A DNA stretch of 52,635 bases, from the NCBI GenBank assembly GCA_017463365.1, contig JAFTPH010000045.1:1-52635 (forward strand). The letters run 5' to 3'. The DNA is from Bacilli bacterium (GTDB lineage: Bacteria; Bacillota_I; Bacilli_A; ML615J-28; CAG-313). A program made the translations under genes and the position numbers. Below the pieces are notes generated by a model. That model made no database searches, was not told the DNA's origin, and worked only from the letters and a program-made list of their open reading frames with translations. The first letter of the stretch is position 1, and every line of letters starts with the position of its first letter. Positions 25,258-33,641 of this stretch are shown here, one piece after another.

Positions 25258-25758
25258 ATGCAAGAAAGAAAAAAATACATTTATTCGATAATGAAATTAT
25301 CGATTATTTCAGGACTTTATGTCACATTAACATATGCTTTAAACTTTATTTCTTTTGGGGAAATTCAGTTTAGAGTTGCTGAGGTATTAATGTTACTTTG
25401 TTTTTTCAATAAAAAATATAGTATTGCGTTAATCCTTGGTTGTTTTATCGCAAATATTTTTAGTCCTTATGGTTTACCCGATATCATTTTCGGGACAATC
25501 GCAACCGCAGTTGCTTGTTTTGGACTAGTCTTATTTAGAGGAAAACACTTATTTTTAGCCTCACTATCTGTTCCTCTTGGTAATATCATTGTAGGAATTG
25601 AAATTGCTTTAATTAATAGTTTACCACTAGAAGCAGCAATTCTTTCAACTTTAAGTATTCTTTTTAGTGAATTTGTTGTTGTTTGTTTAATTGGTGTACC
25701 ACTATTTAAATGGCTTATGAAAAATGATACTTTTAAATCTTTAATTTTAGATATCTAA
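25258..25758 (+). CDS. queT: QueT, queuosine-precursor ECF transporter S component
   Basis: A 166-residue membrane protein with five to six hydrophobic segments. Signature stretches are YVTLTYALNFISFGEIQFRVAEVLMLLCFF and ANIFSPYGLPDIIFGTIAT, typical of QueT. It binds preQ1 or a related 7-deazaguanine and is energised by the shared ECF AT module, which is not in this window. The control by a preQ1-I riboswitch immediately upstream fixes the substrate well. AAGGAG sits 8 bases before the ATG. Confidence 0.93.
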   Translation: MQERKKYIYSIMKLSIISGLYVTLTYALNFISFGEIQFRVAEVLMLLCFFNKKYSIALILGCFIANIFSPYGLPDIIFGTIATAVACFGLVLFRGKHLFLASLSVPLGNIIVGIEIALINSLPLEAAILSTLSILFSEFVVVCLIGVPLFKWLMKNDTFKSLILDI

Positions 25759-25764
25759 ACAAAT

Positions 25765-25792
25765 AAAGTCGTAAGTTAACTTACGACTTTTT
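25765..25792. terminator. bidirectional terminator between queT and the DUF523 gene
   Basis: A perfect palindrome, AAAGTCGTAAGTT (25765-25777) and AACTTACGACTTT (25778-25790), with T residues on both strands, between two convergent genes. Confidence 0.8.
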
Positions 25793-26219
25793 AAATTTCT
25801 TCTTCTGTTAGCACTTCAATATTATGTTCTTTAAATAGTCGTGTAGTAATTCCGTCGCCATCAATTAGCGTTTTAGAAAATGTTCCGTCATATATCTTTC
25901 CACATCCACAACTAGGACTTTTGGCTTTCAAAATGGCTTTTCTACAATTATTTTTAAGAGCTTTTTCTAAAGCAAGTTTAGCTCCTTCATTATAATTTTT
26001 TGTAACATCCATTCCTTCTTTATTAATTACTAAACCATTTATAATTTCCGATGGGACTCTTGGTATTGGAAGACCCCCTTCAACCTCAGGACATATTTCA
26101 ATAAAATTATATTGTTCTTTTAATTTTTCAAGTTTTGAACAATAATTATTTCCCCCATTGTACTTACAATTGTGACCTAACAAACACGCACTTACAATGA
26201 TATTTGGTTTATTTGTCAT
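25791..26219 (-). CDS. DUF523 family protein
   Basis: A 142-residue protein of the DUF523 family. Characteristic segments: VSACLLGHNCKYNGG near 9-23, ICPEVEGGLPIPRVPSEI, KAILKAKSPSCGCGKIYDG. The conserved Cys suggest a metal or Fe-S site; function is unknown. The ATG at 26219 fits the family N-terminus; the longer frame extends 30 residues through the neighbour's His-rich tail in another frame and is not believed. It overlaps the NifX-like gene by 11 bases, so the two are co-expressed. Confidence 0.85.
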   Translation of the reverse strand: MTNKPNIIVSACLLGHNCKYNGGNNYCSKLEKLKEQYNFIEICPEVEGGLPIPRVPSEIINGLVINKEGMDVTKNYNEGAKLALEKALKNNCRKAILKAKSPSCGCGKIYDGTFSKTLIDGDGITTRLFKEHNIEVLTEEEI

Positions 26220-26613
26220 GACAATGACAATCTCCATGATGATCACCACAATCATGGTCACCACAATTATGTTCATGGTTATGATGATCACATCTTGTAT
26301 TAGGGTCATATTCTAATATTCCAGCAATAAAGTCTTCAACCACCATATCAGCTTCTCCCATTACTCCTGGATATATTTCAATTCCTGCATTACTTAATGC
26401 AGAAATAGCACCTGCACCAATGCCACCACAAATTAAAACTTCAATTTTGTTTTCAACTAAAAAACTAGCTAGTGCACAATGTCCTGCTCCATTTGTATCA
26501 ATTACTTCTTCGCTCATCACTTCATTAGCTTTAATTTCATAAACTTTAAATTGTTTAGTATGACCAAAATGAGGATAAACCATCCCTTGATCATATGTTA
26601 CTGCAATTTTCAT
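26209..26613 (-). CDS. NifX/NifB-type dinitrogenase cofactor domain protein with His-Cys-rich tail
   Basis: A 134-residue protein. The first ~105 are the DUF134/NifX-like fold (MKIAVTYDQGMVYPHFGHTKQFKVYE, ... ICGGIGAGAISALSNAGIEIYPGV) of the family that binds metal cofactor precursors. The C-terminal ~27 residues are almost entirely His, Asp, Cys and Asn, with alternating HxH, CGDH and CHCH motifs, a likely metal-binding or storage tail. Start at 26613 has GAGGTG upstream; an in-frame GTG lies inside that ribosome site. No nif genes are nearby; such orphan proteins occur in many anaerobes. Confidence 0.85.
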   Translation of the reverse strand: MKIAVTYDQGMVYPHFGHTKQFKVYEIKANEVMSEEVIDTNGAGHCALASFLVENKIEVLICGGIGAGAISALSNAGIEIYPGVMGEADMVVEDFIAGILEYDPNTRCDHHNHEHNCGDHDCGDHHGDCHCHDK

Positions 26614-26671
26614 ATAATCCACCTCTTACATAAATTATATCACTTTTTATTAATTTTGTCTAATTAAAAAC

Positions 26672-26794
26672 CAGTCAGCAAAATATTGCGGTTCTGTAAA
26701 ATATTTTGTGGTTGTTAATAAAATCTTTTATGGTGTTTTGATTTATTTTACCCCAAAACCTCAAAGGATTTTATTGAACCAATATTGCTAACTG
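26672..26794. repeat. long imperfect inverted repeat (possible MITE remnant or structured RNA)
   Basis: The stretch folds as one hairpin. Outer arms: 26672-26694 and 26776-26794 share CAGTYAGCAA, ATATTG and GGTTC in mirrored order. Inner arms: AATAAAATC (26717-26725) and GATTTTATT (26767-26775), extended to 12 of 13. A smaller AAAATATTTT hairpin sits in the left arm, and GG-TTTTG / CAAAACC closes the tip. No protein frame is seen. It occupies the gap between the NifX-like gene and the LRR-like gene. Confidence 0.5.
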
Positions 26795-26802
26795 ATAATA
26801 AT

Positions 26803-27462
26803 CTAATAATCTATTTTTATATTATGATAAACCATTTTTACATGTTTTAGATTTTTAAGTTGTTTTATGATTTCTACTTTTCCTTCAAAATCACGCTTTG
26901 TTTTGCCATAAATATCTGAACTATCAAAACACATATATTCAACATTTGAACCAAGTAAACCTTCTATATTATTTAGTTTGCTAATTTGAATAAATGATAG
27001 TGCTTTTAGTTTTTCATTTTTACTTACATCCCATAGTTTTTCTATTTTTATATTATTAAATATATGTAAACATTTTAGATTTTTAAAATTACTAATTATT
27101 GATAAATCTTTGATATTTCGACATTTATGTAAGTAAAGTATTTCTACATCTCCAATGTATTTAGAAATAAACTCAAATTGGCTTTGGTTAAAACAATTTA
27201 ACAATACTCTATTAGATTTATTATTAACAGATAGTAGTTCTAACTCCTCAATACTTATTTGTGCAATTTGTTCTTTATATCGATTATAATTATCTAATAA
27301 ATCATTTATTTCAATAGCTACTAATTTTAAATCATAATTTACACGATAAAAATCATTATATTCTTCATTCATTTTATGATCAAGTGTAATTAAAGGGTTA
27401 GACAGGGCCGTTGATTCAACCCATTTATCTTGATATATGTATATACCTTTTCCATTATTCAT
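26803..27462 (-). CDS. leucine-rich-repeat-like protein, unknown
   Basis: A 219-residue cytoplasmic protein with no signal peptide. From about 85 to 200 it shows irregular LRR-like units (DVEILYLHKCRNIKDLSIIS, NFKNLKCLHIFNNIKIEKLW, KNEKLKALSFIQISKLNNIE). The N-terminal part is unrecognised. The ribosome site is weak (TAGG, 9 bases away). Such proteins are common as strain-variable or immunity-like orphans, but no toxin partner is next to it. I cannot assign a function. Confidence 0.6.
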   Translation of the reverse strand: MNNGKGIYIYQDKWVESTALSNPLITLDHKMNEEYNDFYRVNYDLKLVAIEINDLLDNYNRYKEQIAQISIEELELLSVNNKSNRVLLNCFNQSQFEFISKYIGDVEILYLHKCRNIKDLSIISNFKNLKCLHIFNNIKIEKLWDVSKNEKLKALSFIQISKLNNIEGLLGSNVEYMCFDSSDIYGKTKRDFEGKVEIIKQLKNLKHVKMVYHNIKIDY

Positions 27463-27786
27463 TATATTTACCTAATTTCATTTTTATTTTTTATATCCAT
27501 AACACTCTATAAATAGTAAGTTATCTAATAATATTATTATACAATAAAATAAATATTATTTCCACAATTATCTCTTATACATTCCACTCCCATAAACTGA
27601 CTAAATTTCTATTCACCTTAAAATACTTTATATCCAACTCCCTTTTAATATAGGAAAACTAATAATTTCACTATAAAATTAAAAAATTGCTCCAAATATG
27701 GAACAAAATCTTTTAAATAGGTAAACCTAACGGTTTTAACCTCTATATTTTCACTATAAGTCTGATGACTTATAGACTCATTCTAA
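27463..27786. other. AT-rich gap without a gene
   Basis: No protein frame is supported. It holds a perfect 9-bp stem CTATAAGTC/GACTTATAG (27754-27762, 27767-27775) just after the tRNA-Gly 3' end, possibly a weak terminator without a clear U-run. The phrase TTTCACTATAA occurs twice (near 27670 and 27749). Nothing else was recognised. Confidence 0.6.
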
Positions 27787-27861
27787 TGGAGCAGGTAACC
27801 GGGATCGAACCGGCATCTTCGCCATGGCAAGGCGACATAATAGCCATTATACGATACCTGC
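27787..27861 (-). tRNA. tRNA-Gly (GCC)
   Basis: Acceptor GCAGGTA pairs with TACCTGC. The anticodon stem TCGCC/GGCGA encloses the loop TTGCCAT (GCC). The T-loop is GGTTCGATCCC-like, and CCA is encoded (27787-27789). It is an isolated tRNA gene. Confidence 0.95.
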
Positions 27862-27920
27862 ATAATGTAAAAGTATTATATCAAAAATGATTTGTTTAAG
27901 CAACATATTTGTTAAAAAAA

Positions 27921-27939
27921 GGTGCTAGTTACTAGCACC
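27921..27939 (-). terminator. terminator of the amidase gene
   Basis: Perfect 9-bp stem GGTGCTAGT (27921-27929) / ACTAGCACC (27931-27939), followed on the minus strand by TTTTTTTAAC. Confidence 0.85.
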
Positions 27940-27948
27940 CTTAATATG

Positions 27949-30117
27949 TTATTTTGCTGGAATCCATGTATATAAAGTAATTTGTTCAGATTGTCCATCT
28001 TTAGTAACTGTTACTGTATATCCAACACTTTGAGCTTCTGCAGCTAACTTTTTAACATATCCATGTTTATGAACATATGTAGAGTTTTCTGCTACTAATG
28101 TGAATTCGTAATCCGCAAACTTAGTACGTTTTTCATATTCTGTTTCAATTAATTCTAAGAATTCCCACCAAACTTGTAAGTCATTTTCTAACATTGGTTG
28201 AGGACAATCTTTACCATCAAAGAAATGGTGTCCTTTAACTCTTTCAATACCTAAGTTATTTTCTTCCATTAATTGTGCAACAAGTTGAGCAGTTAATTGC
28301 CATGTGTACCAAAGGTTAGATCCTTTATCTACACATGATTCGATACCAATAGAGTTGATATTACCACCAGCACTACAGATACGTCCTTCGTAAACTTGAC
28401 CATAACTCCACCATGTAGAACCCATATAGTATTCACCATTTTCAACTTTAATAGGGAAACTTTGATCATTGAAGAATGATTCTACATCAACATTAACAAA
28501 TGGTGAACGGAATCCTTCAACTGATGAAACAGTTCCGTCAGCATTAAATGTGTGGTTAGTTTTTCTATCTTTATAATTATATGTTTCTGGTAATTTAATA
28601 GTTGTTTTTTGTCCATTGATTTCATAATAGAAGTCATCAGATGCTGTGAAAACTACATCAAGTAAATCAGTACCATCATATTTAACTCCTGTTGGAATCC
28701 ATGAGAATAATTTATATTTTCCAGATGAATCATATTCTTCACTATTAGAATAATATCTACTATTAGAATCACCCGCATGCCAAGCACCATATAATTGGTC
28801 ATCTAAGCAGTGATATACACCATCATTACCAGTAACATAGTGAATTGATACTCCGCTTCCACCATGGTCTGAAGACATATAATTGGCATTAGGTTTTGCT
28901 CCTGCTTGGAAGTTTGCTGTATAGTGAACTGTAACAAATTCAACATTTGCGTTGTAATCAGCTCTTAAATATTTTTCACTATCGGCATTACCTTGTGCTA
29001 AATATTCATCTTTAATATCAATTTCTTTAAATAAGATATTATTTACTGAACCTAATACATCATAATAATAGTTAGGAGTTCCAGAACCGATTGGTAAACG
29101 TCTCTTATAGAATGAATAACTATTATGAGAGTCTAAAACAAATTGTAATGCTTCACTTAAATTATTATCAATTACTGTAATACCTAAAGTCATCTTAACA
29201 TCTGATCCTTGGATAGTTGCTGTAATTAAAGCTGTACCAGGTTTAACTCCTGTAACGACACCATCAACAACTGTAGCAACTGTTGGATCTGATGAAGTCC
29301 ATACTAATACTGTATTTGGATCTTCTTTTGCTGTTTTAGCAGTAATAACTAAGTTACCATTAATAGTTGTATATGATTCAGTTTCATATTTTAAAGTAAC
29401 ACTATCAGGTGTAGCATCATAAATAGCTTTTGCTAAAGCATCTTCTTTGGCTTGTAATTCTTCTAATTTAGATACATGTTTTCTAACATTGTTTTCTGCT
29501 GCTTGATATGCCGCTCTTGCTTCTTCAATAACTTTTTCATCTGTTACTGCTACTGTATCAGGAATAGCATCAATCATTTCATCAATTACTAACGCTCTTG
29601 CTTTGTCATACATTTCAATCGCTTGGTCTCCTTTAGTAACGTAATTTAATACACCTAAATCTAATGTTTCAAGTTCATCAACTAATGCTTTTAAAGCTTC
29701 TACATCTTTTGATGTATATGAACTTAACGCTTCAACTTTCGCATCATATGCTTTAGCTGCATCTACTTTAGCTTGTTCTTCCGCAGTTAATTTTACTTTA
29801 ACTGGAATACTTACAGTTAAATCATTATTTTCATCTTTATAAGAAATTGAAATAGTTGTTTCTCCAGCTTTAACAGCTTTTAAAGTTCCATCAACGAATG
29901 TAGCAACTTTACTATTTGCTGATGCATAAACAATTAATGTTTGATCAACTATTTCATCTAAATTTAATTCTACTTTTACTTCATCACCTTCAGTTAATTC
30001 ATAAGATGATTCTTTAAAACTAAATGTTTCGATTAGTTTAGGTCCACATCCTGCTAAGACTAACGCTAATACTAATACAAAAGAAAATACACTTAATCTT
30101 CTAATACTTTTTTGCAT
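27949..30117 (-). CDS. lipoprotein N-acetylmuramoyl-L-alanine amidase with two Ig-like (BIG_2) domains
   Basis: A 722-residue surface lipoprotein (lipobox LAGC, Cys24). Order: BIG_2-like domain ~32-108, long helical linker ~110-235, second BIG_2 ~240-317 (WTSSDPTVATVVDGVVTGVK), then an Amidase_2/PGRP-type catalytic domain ~385-650. Zinc ligands expected are His398 in FVTVHYTA, the late His in VKGHHFFDGKDCPQPM and the Cys of DCP; His447 is in AWHAGDS. It cleaves the amide between MurNAc and L-Ala of peptidoglycan. A large loop after the first strand makes it longer than usual phage-type amidases. Monocistronic with terminator; likely wall remodelling or spore-related lysis, not proven. Confidence 0.88.
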   Translation of the reverse strand: MQKSIRRLSVFSFVLVLALVLAGCGPKLIETFSFKESSYELTEGDEVKVELNLDEIVDQTLIVYASANSKVATFVDGTLKAVKAGETTISISYKDENNDLTVSIPVKVKLTAEEQAKVDAAKAYDAKVEALSSYTSKDVEALKALVDELETLDLGVLNYVTKGDQAIEMYDKARALVIDEMIDAIPDTVAVTDEKVIEEARAAYQAAENNVRKHVSKLEELQAKEDALAKAIYDATPDSVTLKYETESYTTINGNLVITAKTAKEDPNTVLVWTSSDPTVATVVDGVVTGVKPGTALITATIQGSDVKMTLGITVIDNNLSEALQFVLDSHNSYSFYKRRLPIGSGTPNYYYDVLGSVNNILFKEIDIKDEYLAQGNADSEKYLRADYNANVEFVTVHYTANFQAGAKPNANYMSSDHGGSGVSIHYVTGNDGVYHCLDDQLYGAWHAGDSNSRYYSNSEEYDSSGKYKLFSWIPTGVKYDGTDLLDVVFTASDDFYYEINGQKTTIKLPETYNYKDRKTNHTFNADGTVSSVEGFRSPFVNVDVESFFNDQSFPIKVENGEYYMGSTWWSYGQVYEGRICSAGGNINSIGIESCVDKGSNLWYTWQLTAQLVAQLMEENNLGIERVKGHHFFDGKDCPQPMLENDLQVWWEFLELIETEYEKRTKFADYEFTLVAENSTYVHKHGYVKKLAAEAQSVGYTVTVTKDGQSEQITLYTWIPAK

Positions 30118-30161
30118 GTCTGTTACCTCTCTTTATACATTTATTATAACATTTATTTCTT

Positions 30162-30689
30162 TTATTTGCAATCGTTTTCACCAATTATTATTTTATAATA
30201 TTTCGACATCACATTATATAGCGGTTTAAATAACCAAATTATTGTTAAAAAGTTAGAAACCATTAAAATTAAAGTAAACGGTATGTCCGCAAGTACATAA
30301 GCAATCACATCAATTTCATGAATTAACGCTGTAGTGATACCAAAACATGCTGAATACATTACCACGTGGATTATTCCAATTAATCCTAAAAACCAAACAT
30401 TAATACTTTTATTTTTAAAAGGTATTAATAACAACAGTAAACTACTCCAAGCAATAAACATAACTGGAGTATATATTACGTGAAAAGTACCAAGCCATAA
30501 GTTATCCACAATTACATACAAAAGGGTAATTAGTAACATTGGTTTAGTACCAAATACATAGAAAAATAAAATTAATAAAATGGTTGAGAATTGAAAATTA
30601 GGTATAACTGCAAGTAATAATTTTTGAACAACAATAATTGCTGTCATTAAAGCATAAATTAAACACTTTTTTAAAATTCTATTCCGCAT
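30162..30689 (-). CDS. ECF transporter S component, substrate unknown
   Basis: A 175-residue protein with about six membrane segments. LLLAVIPNFQFSTILLILFFYVFG and LYVIVDNLWLGTFHVIYTPVM resemble ECF substrate-binding components. The start is uncertain: ATG at 30689 or 12 bases upstream at 30701, neither with a good Shine-Dalgarno; both overlap the DUF4430 gene end. The partner gene encodes a DUF4430 protein, a pairing often found with corrinoid or similar vitamin uptake, but the substrate here is inference. Confidence 0.68.
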   Translation of the reverse strand: MRNRILKKCLIYALMTAIIVVQKLLLAVIPNFQFSTILLILFFYVFGTKPMLLITLLYVIVDNLWLGTFHVIYTPVMFIAWSSLLLLLIPFKNKSINVWFLGLIGIIHVVMYSACFGITTALIHEIDVIAYVLADIPFTLILMVSNFLTIIWLFKPLYNVMSKYYKIIIGENDCK

Positions 30690-31089
30690 AACCAGGGTCA
30701 TATTTAGTTACTTCGAACTTAATAATTACTCCATCAACTAACTCTACTTGATCAATTCCGACCATTGACATTTCATCATTTACATATAGTGTAAAGAAAT
30801 ATTCATATCCATCAGTTTTTACATCATCAATATCATAAATAAACGTCATTCCCCAAGAATCATCACTTCTAATTTCATAATGTTCTTGTAAAATTCCTAA
30901 AGCAGTATCTCCTTCATTAAATCCCCATTTATCATCAATAACCATTTTCCCATCTTTATCTACCACTTGAACATACATCGTTCCATCGGAAAATGAAACA
31001 TATTCTTTTAATAAAAATCCAACACCAATAGTTAACCCAACAATTAATACGATACTTACTACTATTTTGATTAATAATTCTTTTTTCAT
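30679..31089 (-). CDS. DUF4430 domain protein, membrane-anchored
   Basis: A 136-residue protein: N-terminal membrane anchor (LLIKIVVSIVLIVGLTIGVGFLL) and an extracellular DUF4430 domain (FNEGDTALGILQEHYEIRSDD, GYEYFFTLYVNDEMSMVGID, LVDGVIIKFEVTKYDP), the fold of the transcobalamin/intrinsic-factor C-terminal domain. The Cys of a lipobox is absent, so anchoring is by the helix. GAGGTG precedes the ATG. It overlaps the ECF S component gene and may act as an accessory ligand-binding protein. Confidence 0.78.
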   Translation of the reverse strand: MKKELLIKIVVSIVLIVGLTIGVGFLLKEYVSFSDGTMYVQVVDKDGKMVIDDKWGFNEGDTALGILQEHYEIRSDDSWGMTFIYDIDDVKTDGYEYFFTLYVNDEMSMVGIDQVELVDGVIIKFEVTKYDPGYAE

Positions 31090-31139
31090 ATGTTCACCTC
31101 ATACATTTATTATAACATTTTTAAGTATAAAATAAAAAT

Positions 31140-31162
31140 AAAGTACTTACGAAAAGTACTTT
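31140..31162 (-). terminator. terminator of the 31182-31649 gene
   Basis: Stem AAAGTACTT (31140-31148) / AAGTACTTT (31154-31162), followed on the minus strand by TATTTTTATTTT. Confidence 0.75.
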
Positions 31163-31181
31163 ACTAAACAAAAATATTTAA

Positions 31182-31649
31182 TTAGTGGTTTTTGTTTTCT
31201 GCTAAATGAGCACGAGCCTCTTCTCTTGGAGCCGCTTTTGTTTTCGAATAATCAATATGGTATTGTTCAGTTACATAATGAGCAGCTGTACAGTAAATAC
31301 CTGTTACTAACAAAATTACCGCACCAATACTAAAAAACAATAAATATGGCACTGCTTCCATTTCTGCCATCAAACCTACAACAACATATTCTAATGCTGA
31401 AACGATTAATAAAAATCCTGCTGTTCTAGGTGCGCTTGATAAAATTAATGCACCAATCAAAGACAATATTGGGGCAACCATTGCCATAATTGTAACTACT
31501 AACCACATATTTCCAAAATCAAATTCTAATGCTCCGTTAAAGAAAGTCCCACCTGTTGCGAAATACGCAATCATATAGGAAATAACAATATTAAATAGTG
31601 CTCCTATGCTCGCAAAAACCGTTGGCAAAGCAAGTCTATTTTTTCTCAT
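31182..31649 (-). CDS. four-helix membrane protein, unknown
   Basis: A 155-residue protein with four hydrophobic segments (about 10-30, 46-68, 76-92, 98-120) and a soluble polar tail (EEARAHLAENKNH). No family recognised; reminiscent of DUF4064-like small membrane proteins. Start at 31649 because GGAGG sits 6 bases before it, dropping four residues from the longest frame. Own terminator downstream. Confidence 0.65.
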   Translation of the reverse strand: MRKNRLALPTVFASIGALFNIVISYMIAYFATGGTFFNGALEFDFGNMWLVVTIMAMVAPILSLIGALILSSAPRTAGFLLIVSALEYVVVGLMAEMEAVPYLLFFSIGAVILLVTGIYCTAAHYVTEQYHIDYSKTKAAPREEARAHLAENKNH

Positions 31650-31734
31650 AAAAACCTCCATTTTTGTTCACATATATGTTTTACAAAATATGTTGATTTT
31701 AAACAAGTATTTTTTGGTAATTTTAAAAAAATAA

Positions 31735-31758
31735 AAACATGGTATTACTACCATGTTT
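31735..31758 (-). terminator. terminator of rpsD
   Basis: Perfect 10-bp stem AAACATGGTA (31735-31744) / TACCATGTTT (31749-31758), followed on the minus strand by TTATTTTTTT. Confidence 0.85.
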
Positions 31759-31782
31759 ACTGCTTTTTGTAGATTGAACCGA

Positions 31783-32382
31783 TTAACGGTTATAGAATTC
31801 AACGATTAAGTTTTCTTTAATGTCAACTAAGATTTCGCTTCTTTCAGGTAAACGAACAAATGTACCTGTATTAGTGTCTGCATCAAATGATACAAACGGA
31901 ACACGAGAAACTGTAGCTTCTAATGCATCTTTAACAATTTGTAATCCTTTTGAAGATTCTTTTAAAGCAATCTTTTGTCCAGGTTTTACTAACATTGAAG
32001 CGATATCAGCTTTTTTACCATCTAAAGTGATGTGCCCATGAGTAACTAATTGACGTGCTTGACGACGTGTAGCTGCAAACCCTAAACGATATACAAGGTT
32101 ATCTAAACGAGATTCTAATAAGAATAAGAAATTATCCCCTTGTTTACCAGCCATTTTTCCAGCTTTAATGAATAAATTGTAGAATTGTTTTTCGTTTACT
32201 CCATATGTGAAACGAACTTTTTGTTTTTCTTGTAATTGCATTCCATATTCAGAAAGTTTTGCACGACGTTGTCCGTGTTGACCTGGTGCATAAGGACGTT
32301 TTTGAAGTTCCTTACCATTTTCTAGAATAGAGAATTTTAATCTTCTTGATTGTTTCCAAGAAGGTCCTGTGTAACGTGCCAT
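31783..32382 (-). CDS. rpsD: 30S ribosomal protein S4
   Basis: A 199-residue S4 protein: N-terminus [20 protein letters not shown], then [45 protein letters not shown] (S4 RNA-binding domain), ending IVEFYNR. It nucleates 30S assembly on 16S rRNA. As in other Bacillota it stands alone, preceded by a ~150-base structured leader. AAAGGAGAA is 6 bases before the ATG. Confidence 0.97.
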   Translation of the reverse strand: MARYTGPSWKQSRRLKFSILENGKELQKRPYAPGQHGQRRAKLSEYGMQLQEKQKVRFTYGVNEKQFYNLFIKAGKMAGKQGDNFLFLLESRLDNLVYRLGFAATRRQARQLVTHGHITLDGKKADIASMLVKPGQKIALKESSKGLQIVKDALEATVSRVPFVSFDADTNTGTFVRLPERSEILVDIKENLIVEFYNR

Positions 32383-32391
32383 GTTTTTTCT

Positions 32392-32542
32392 CCTTTATTA
32401 TATATTTTTAAGTGGATAAAAAATTCAATTACCTTTTTAAGATAGATCATCTTATTGTTTTCACCTAAGCAGCGAGATTACTAACATCCTAAAGTGATAA
32501 TCTAAGAACTTAAAACAAAATGAATGCTGCTTTTATCGCACC
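32392..32542 (-). promoter_or_regulatory. structured rpsD leader, probable S4 autoregulation element
   Basis: The transcript between promoter and rpsD folds: outer stem AAGCAGC / GCTGCTT (plus-strand 32526-32532 with 32467-32473), inner stem AGATTA / TAATCT (32508-32513 with 32475-32480), and a hairpin AAGATGATCTATCTT (32439-32453). Firmicute rpsD leaders bind S4 and block translation; the similarity here is in placement and multi-stem form. Confidence 0.6.
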
Positions 32543-32548
32543 TTGTAT

Positions 32549-32577
32549 ATTATACACTTTTTTGTTAAAAATGTCAA
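32549..32577 (-). promoter_or_regulatory. rpsD promoter
   Basis: Consensus TTGACA (32577-32572), exactly 17 bases, TATAAT (32554-32549) on the minus strand. Confidence 0.85.
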
Positions 32578-32594
32578 ACGATATATACACTAAA

Positions 32595-33464
32595 CTATTT
32601 ATGTTTTGCGTAAAAAGAAATTCCTACTGTATCTGGTCCGCAATGACTTCCCGCTGTTGGATTTACCACAACATATTCGATATTTAATTTATTATCATAT
32701 TTTTCTTGTAATAAATTCCCAAGCTTTTCAGCAAGGTGTAATGCATCAGTATGTCCAATGATGATTCGGTGGTTAAATGGATCACATACTAATTCATCAA
32801 AATGTTCTATTAATTTATTAGTTGCACTAGTACGTCCTCTTTCTTTACCAATATTAGTCATCATTCCTTCATCATTCATATATATAATTGGCTTAATTCC
32901 AATCAAATTTCCCATTTTAGCAGTAACGTTACTAACTCTTCCGCTACGTCCAAAGAATTTCAAATTATCTGCGAAAAAGTATGTCGCATAGTGATCTACA
33001 TTAATTTCTGCCCATTTTAAAATTTCTTCTACACTTGCTCCTGAAAGATACATTTCACCAATTTCTTTAACAATATTTAAACTTAAAATAGTAATACCTT
33101 TTGTATCAATTGTATAAATTGTTCTTTCTGGATACTCTTCTTTCAGTTCTTCAATAGCAATGTTCAGCGCATTAAACGTTCCACTCATTGCTTTGGAGAA
33201 ATGAACATACAAAACATCATTACCCTTTGATAATTCCTCTTTAAAATATTCTTTATATTTTTCAGAATTAATGGCACAAGTAGTAGGAAGTGCCCCTTTT
33301 CTTAAAGTGTCATAGAAAGTTTTATAATCAAACTCTTCAAAATCTTCGTAAGGTTTAATCTCTTCATCATTCACAATATATGGCATACTTATTAATTTAT
33401 ATCCATATTTTTTCGCTTCAACTAACGTTATATCAGTATCTGTATCAGTAAATAACGTATACAT
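32595..33464 (-). CDS. DegV family fatty-acid-binding protein
   Basis: A 289-residue DegV protein. DegV/FakB-type proteins bind a fatty acid for phosphorylation by FakA. Segments: FTDTDTDITLVEAKKYG at the N-terminus, RKGALPTTCAINSEKY with the lipid-head Thr/Ser, YVHFSKAMSGTFNAL, NPTAGSHCGPDTVGISFY at the end (conserved His). Start at 33464 is set by AGGAG 8 bases upstream. Own promoter and no adjacent fakA. Confidence 0.9.
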   Translation of the reverse strand: MYTLFTDTDTDITLVEAKKYGYKLISMPYIVNDEEIKPYEDFEEFDYKTFYDTLRKGALPTTCAINSEKYKEYFKEELSKGNDVLYVHFSKAMSGTFNALNIAIEELKEEYPERTIYTIDTKGITILSLNIVKEIGEMYLSGASVEEILKWAEINVDHYATYFFADNLKFFGRSGRVSNVTAKMGNLIGIKPIIYMNDEGMMTNIGKERGRTSATNKLIEHFDELVCDPFNHRIIIGHTDALHLAEKLGNLLQEKYDNKLNIEYVVVNPTAGSHCGPDTVGISFYAKHK

Positions 33465-33552
33465 ATCTTTGTCTCCTTTCAACTAATCAATATAATAAAC
33501 ACTATCTATTACGATATTTATCCCTTACACTTTAATTATTCCGGTAAATAAA

Positions 33553-33581
33553 ATAATACCACTTACGAGCAAAAGTGTCAA
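33553..33581 (-). promoter_or_regulatory. promoter of the degV gene
   Basis: TTGACA (33581-33576), 17 bases, TATTAT (33558-33553) on the minus strand. Confidence 0.8.
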
Positions 33582-33608
33582 ATTATTTTACATTTTTTGT
33601 AAATAAAA

Positions 33609-33634
33609 ACACTAAACGAGTATTCGTTTAGTGT
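33609..33634 (-). terminator. terminator of the oxygen-defence operon
   Basis: Perfect 11-bp stem ACACTAAACGA (33609-33619) / TCGTTTAGTGT (33624-33634), followed on the minus strand by TTTTTATTT. It lies 8 bases after the desulfoferrodoxin stop. Confidence 0.85.
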
Positions 33635-33641
33635 CATATTT

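Noticed and set aside
25791-26309. Longer DUF523 start with a 30-residue hydrophobic leader
   Set aside because: The leader is the His/Asp-rich tail codons of the neighbour read in another frame, and the family begins at the ATG at 26219.
27754-27775. Terminator for tRNA-Gly
   Set aside because: The 9-bp stem is perfect, but the sequence after it on the minus strand (TGAAAATATAG) lacks a U-run, so I record it only as structure in the gap.
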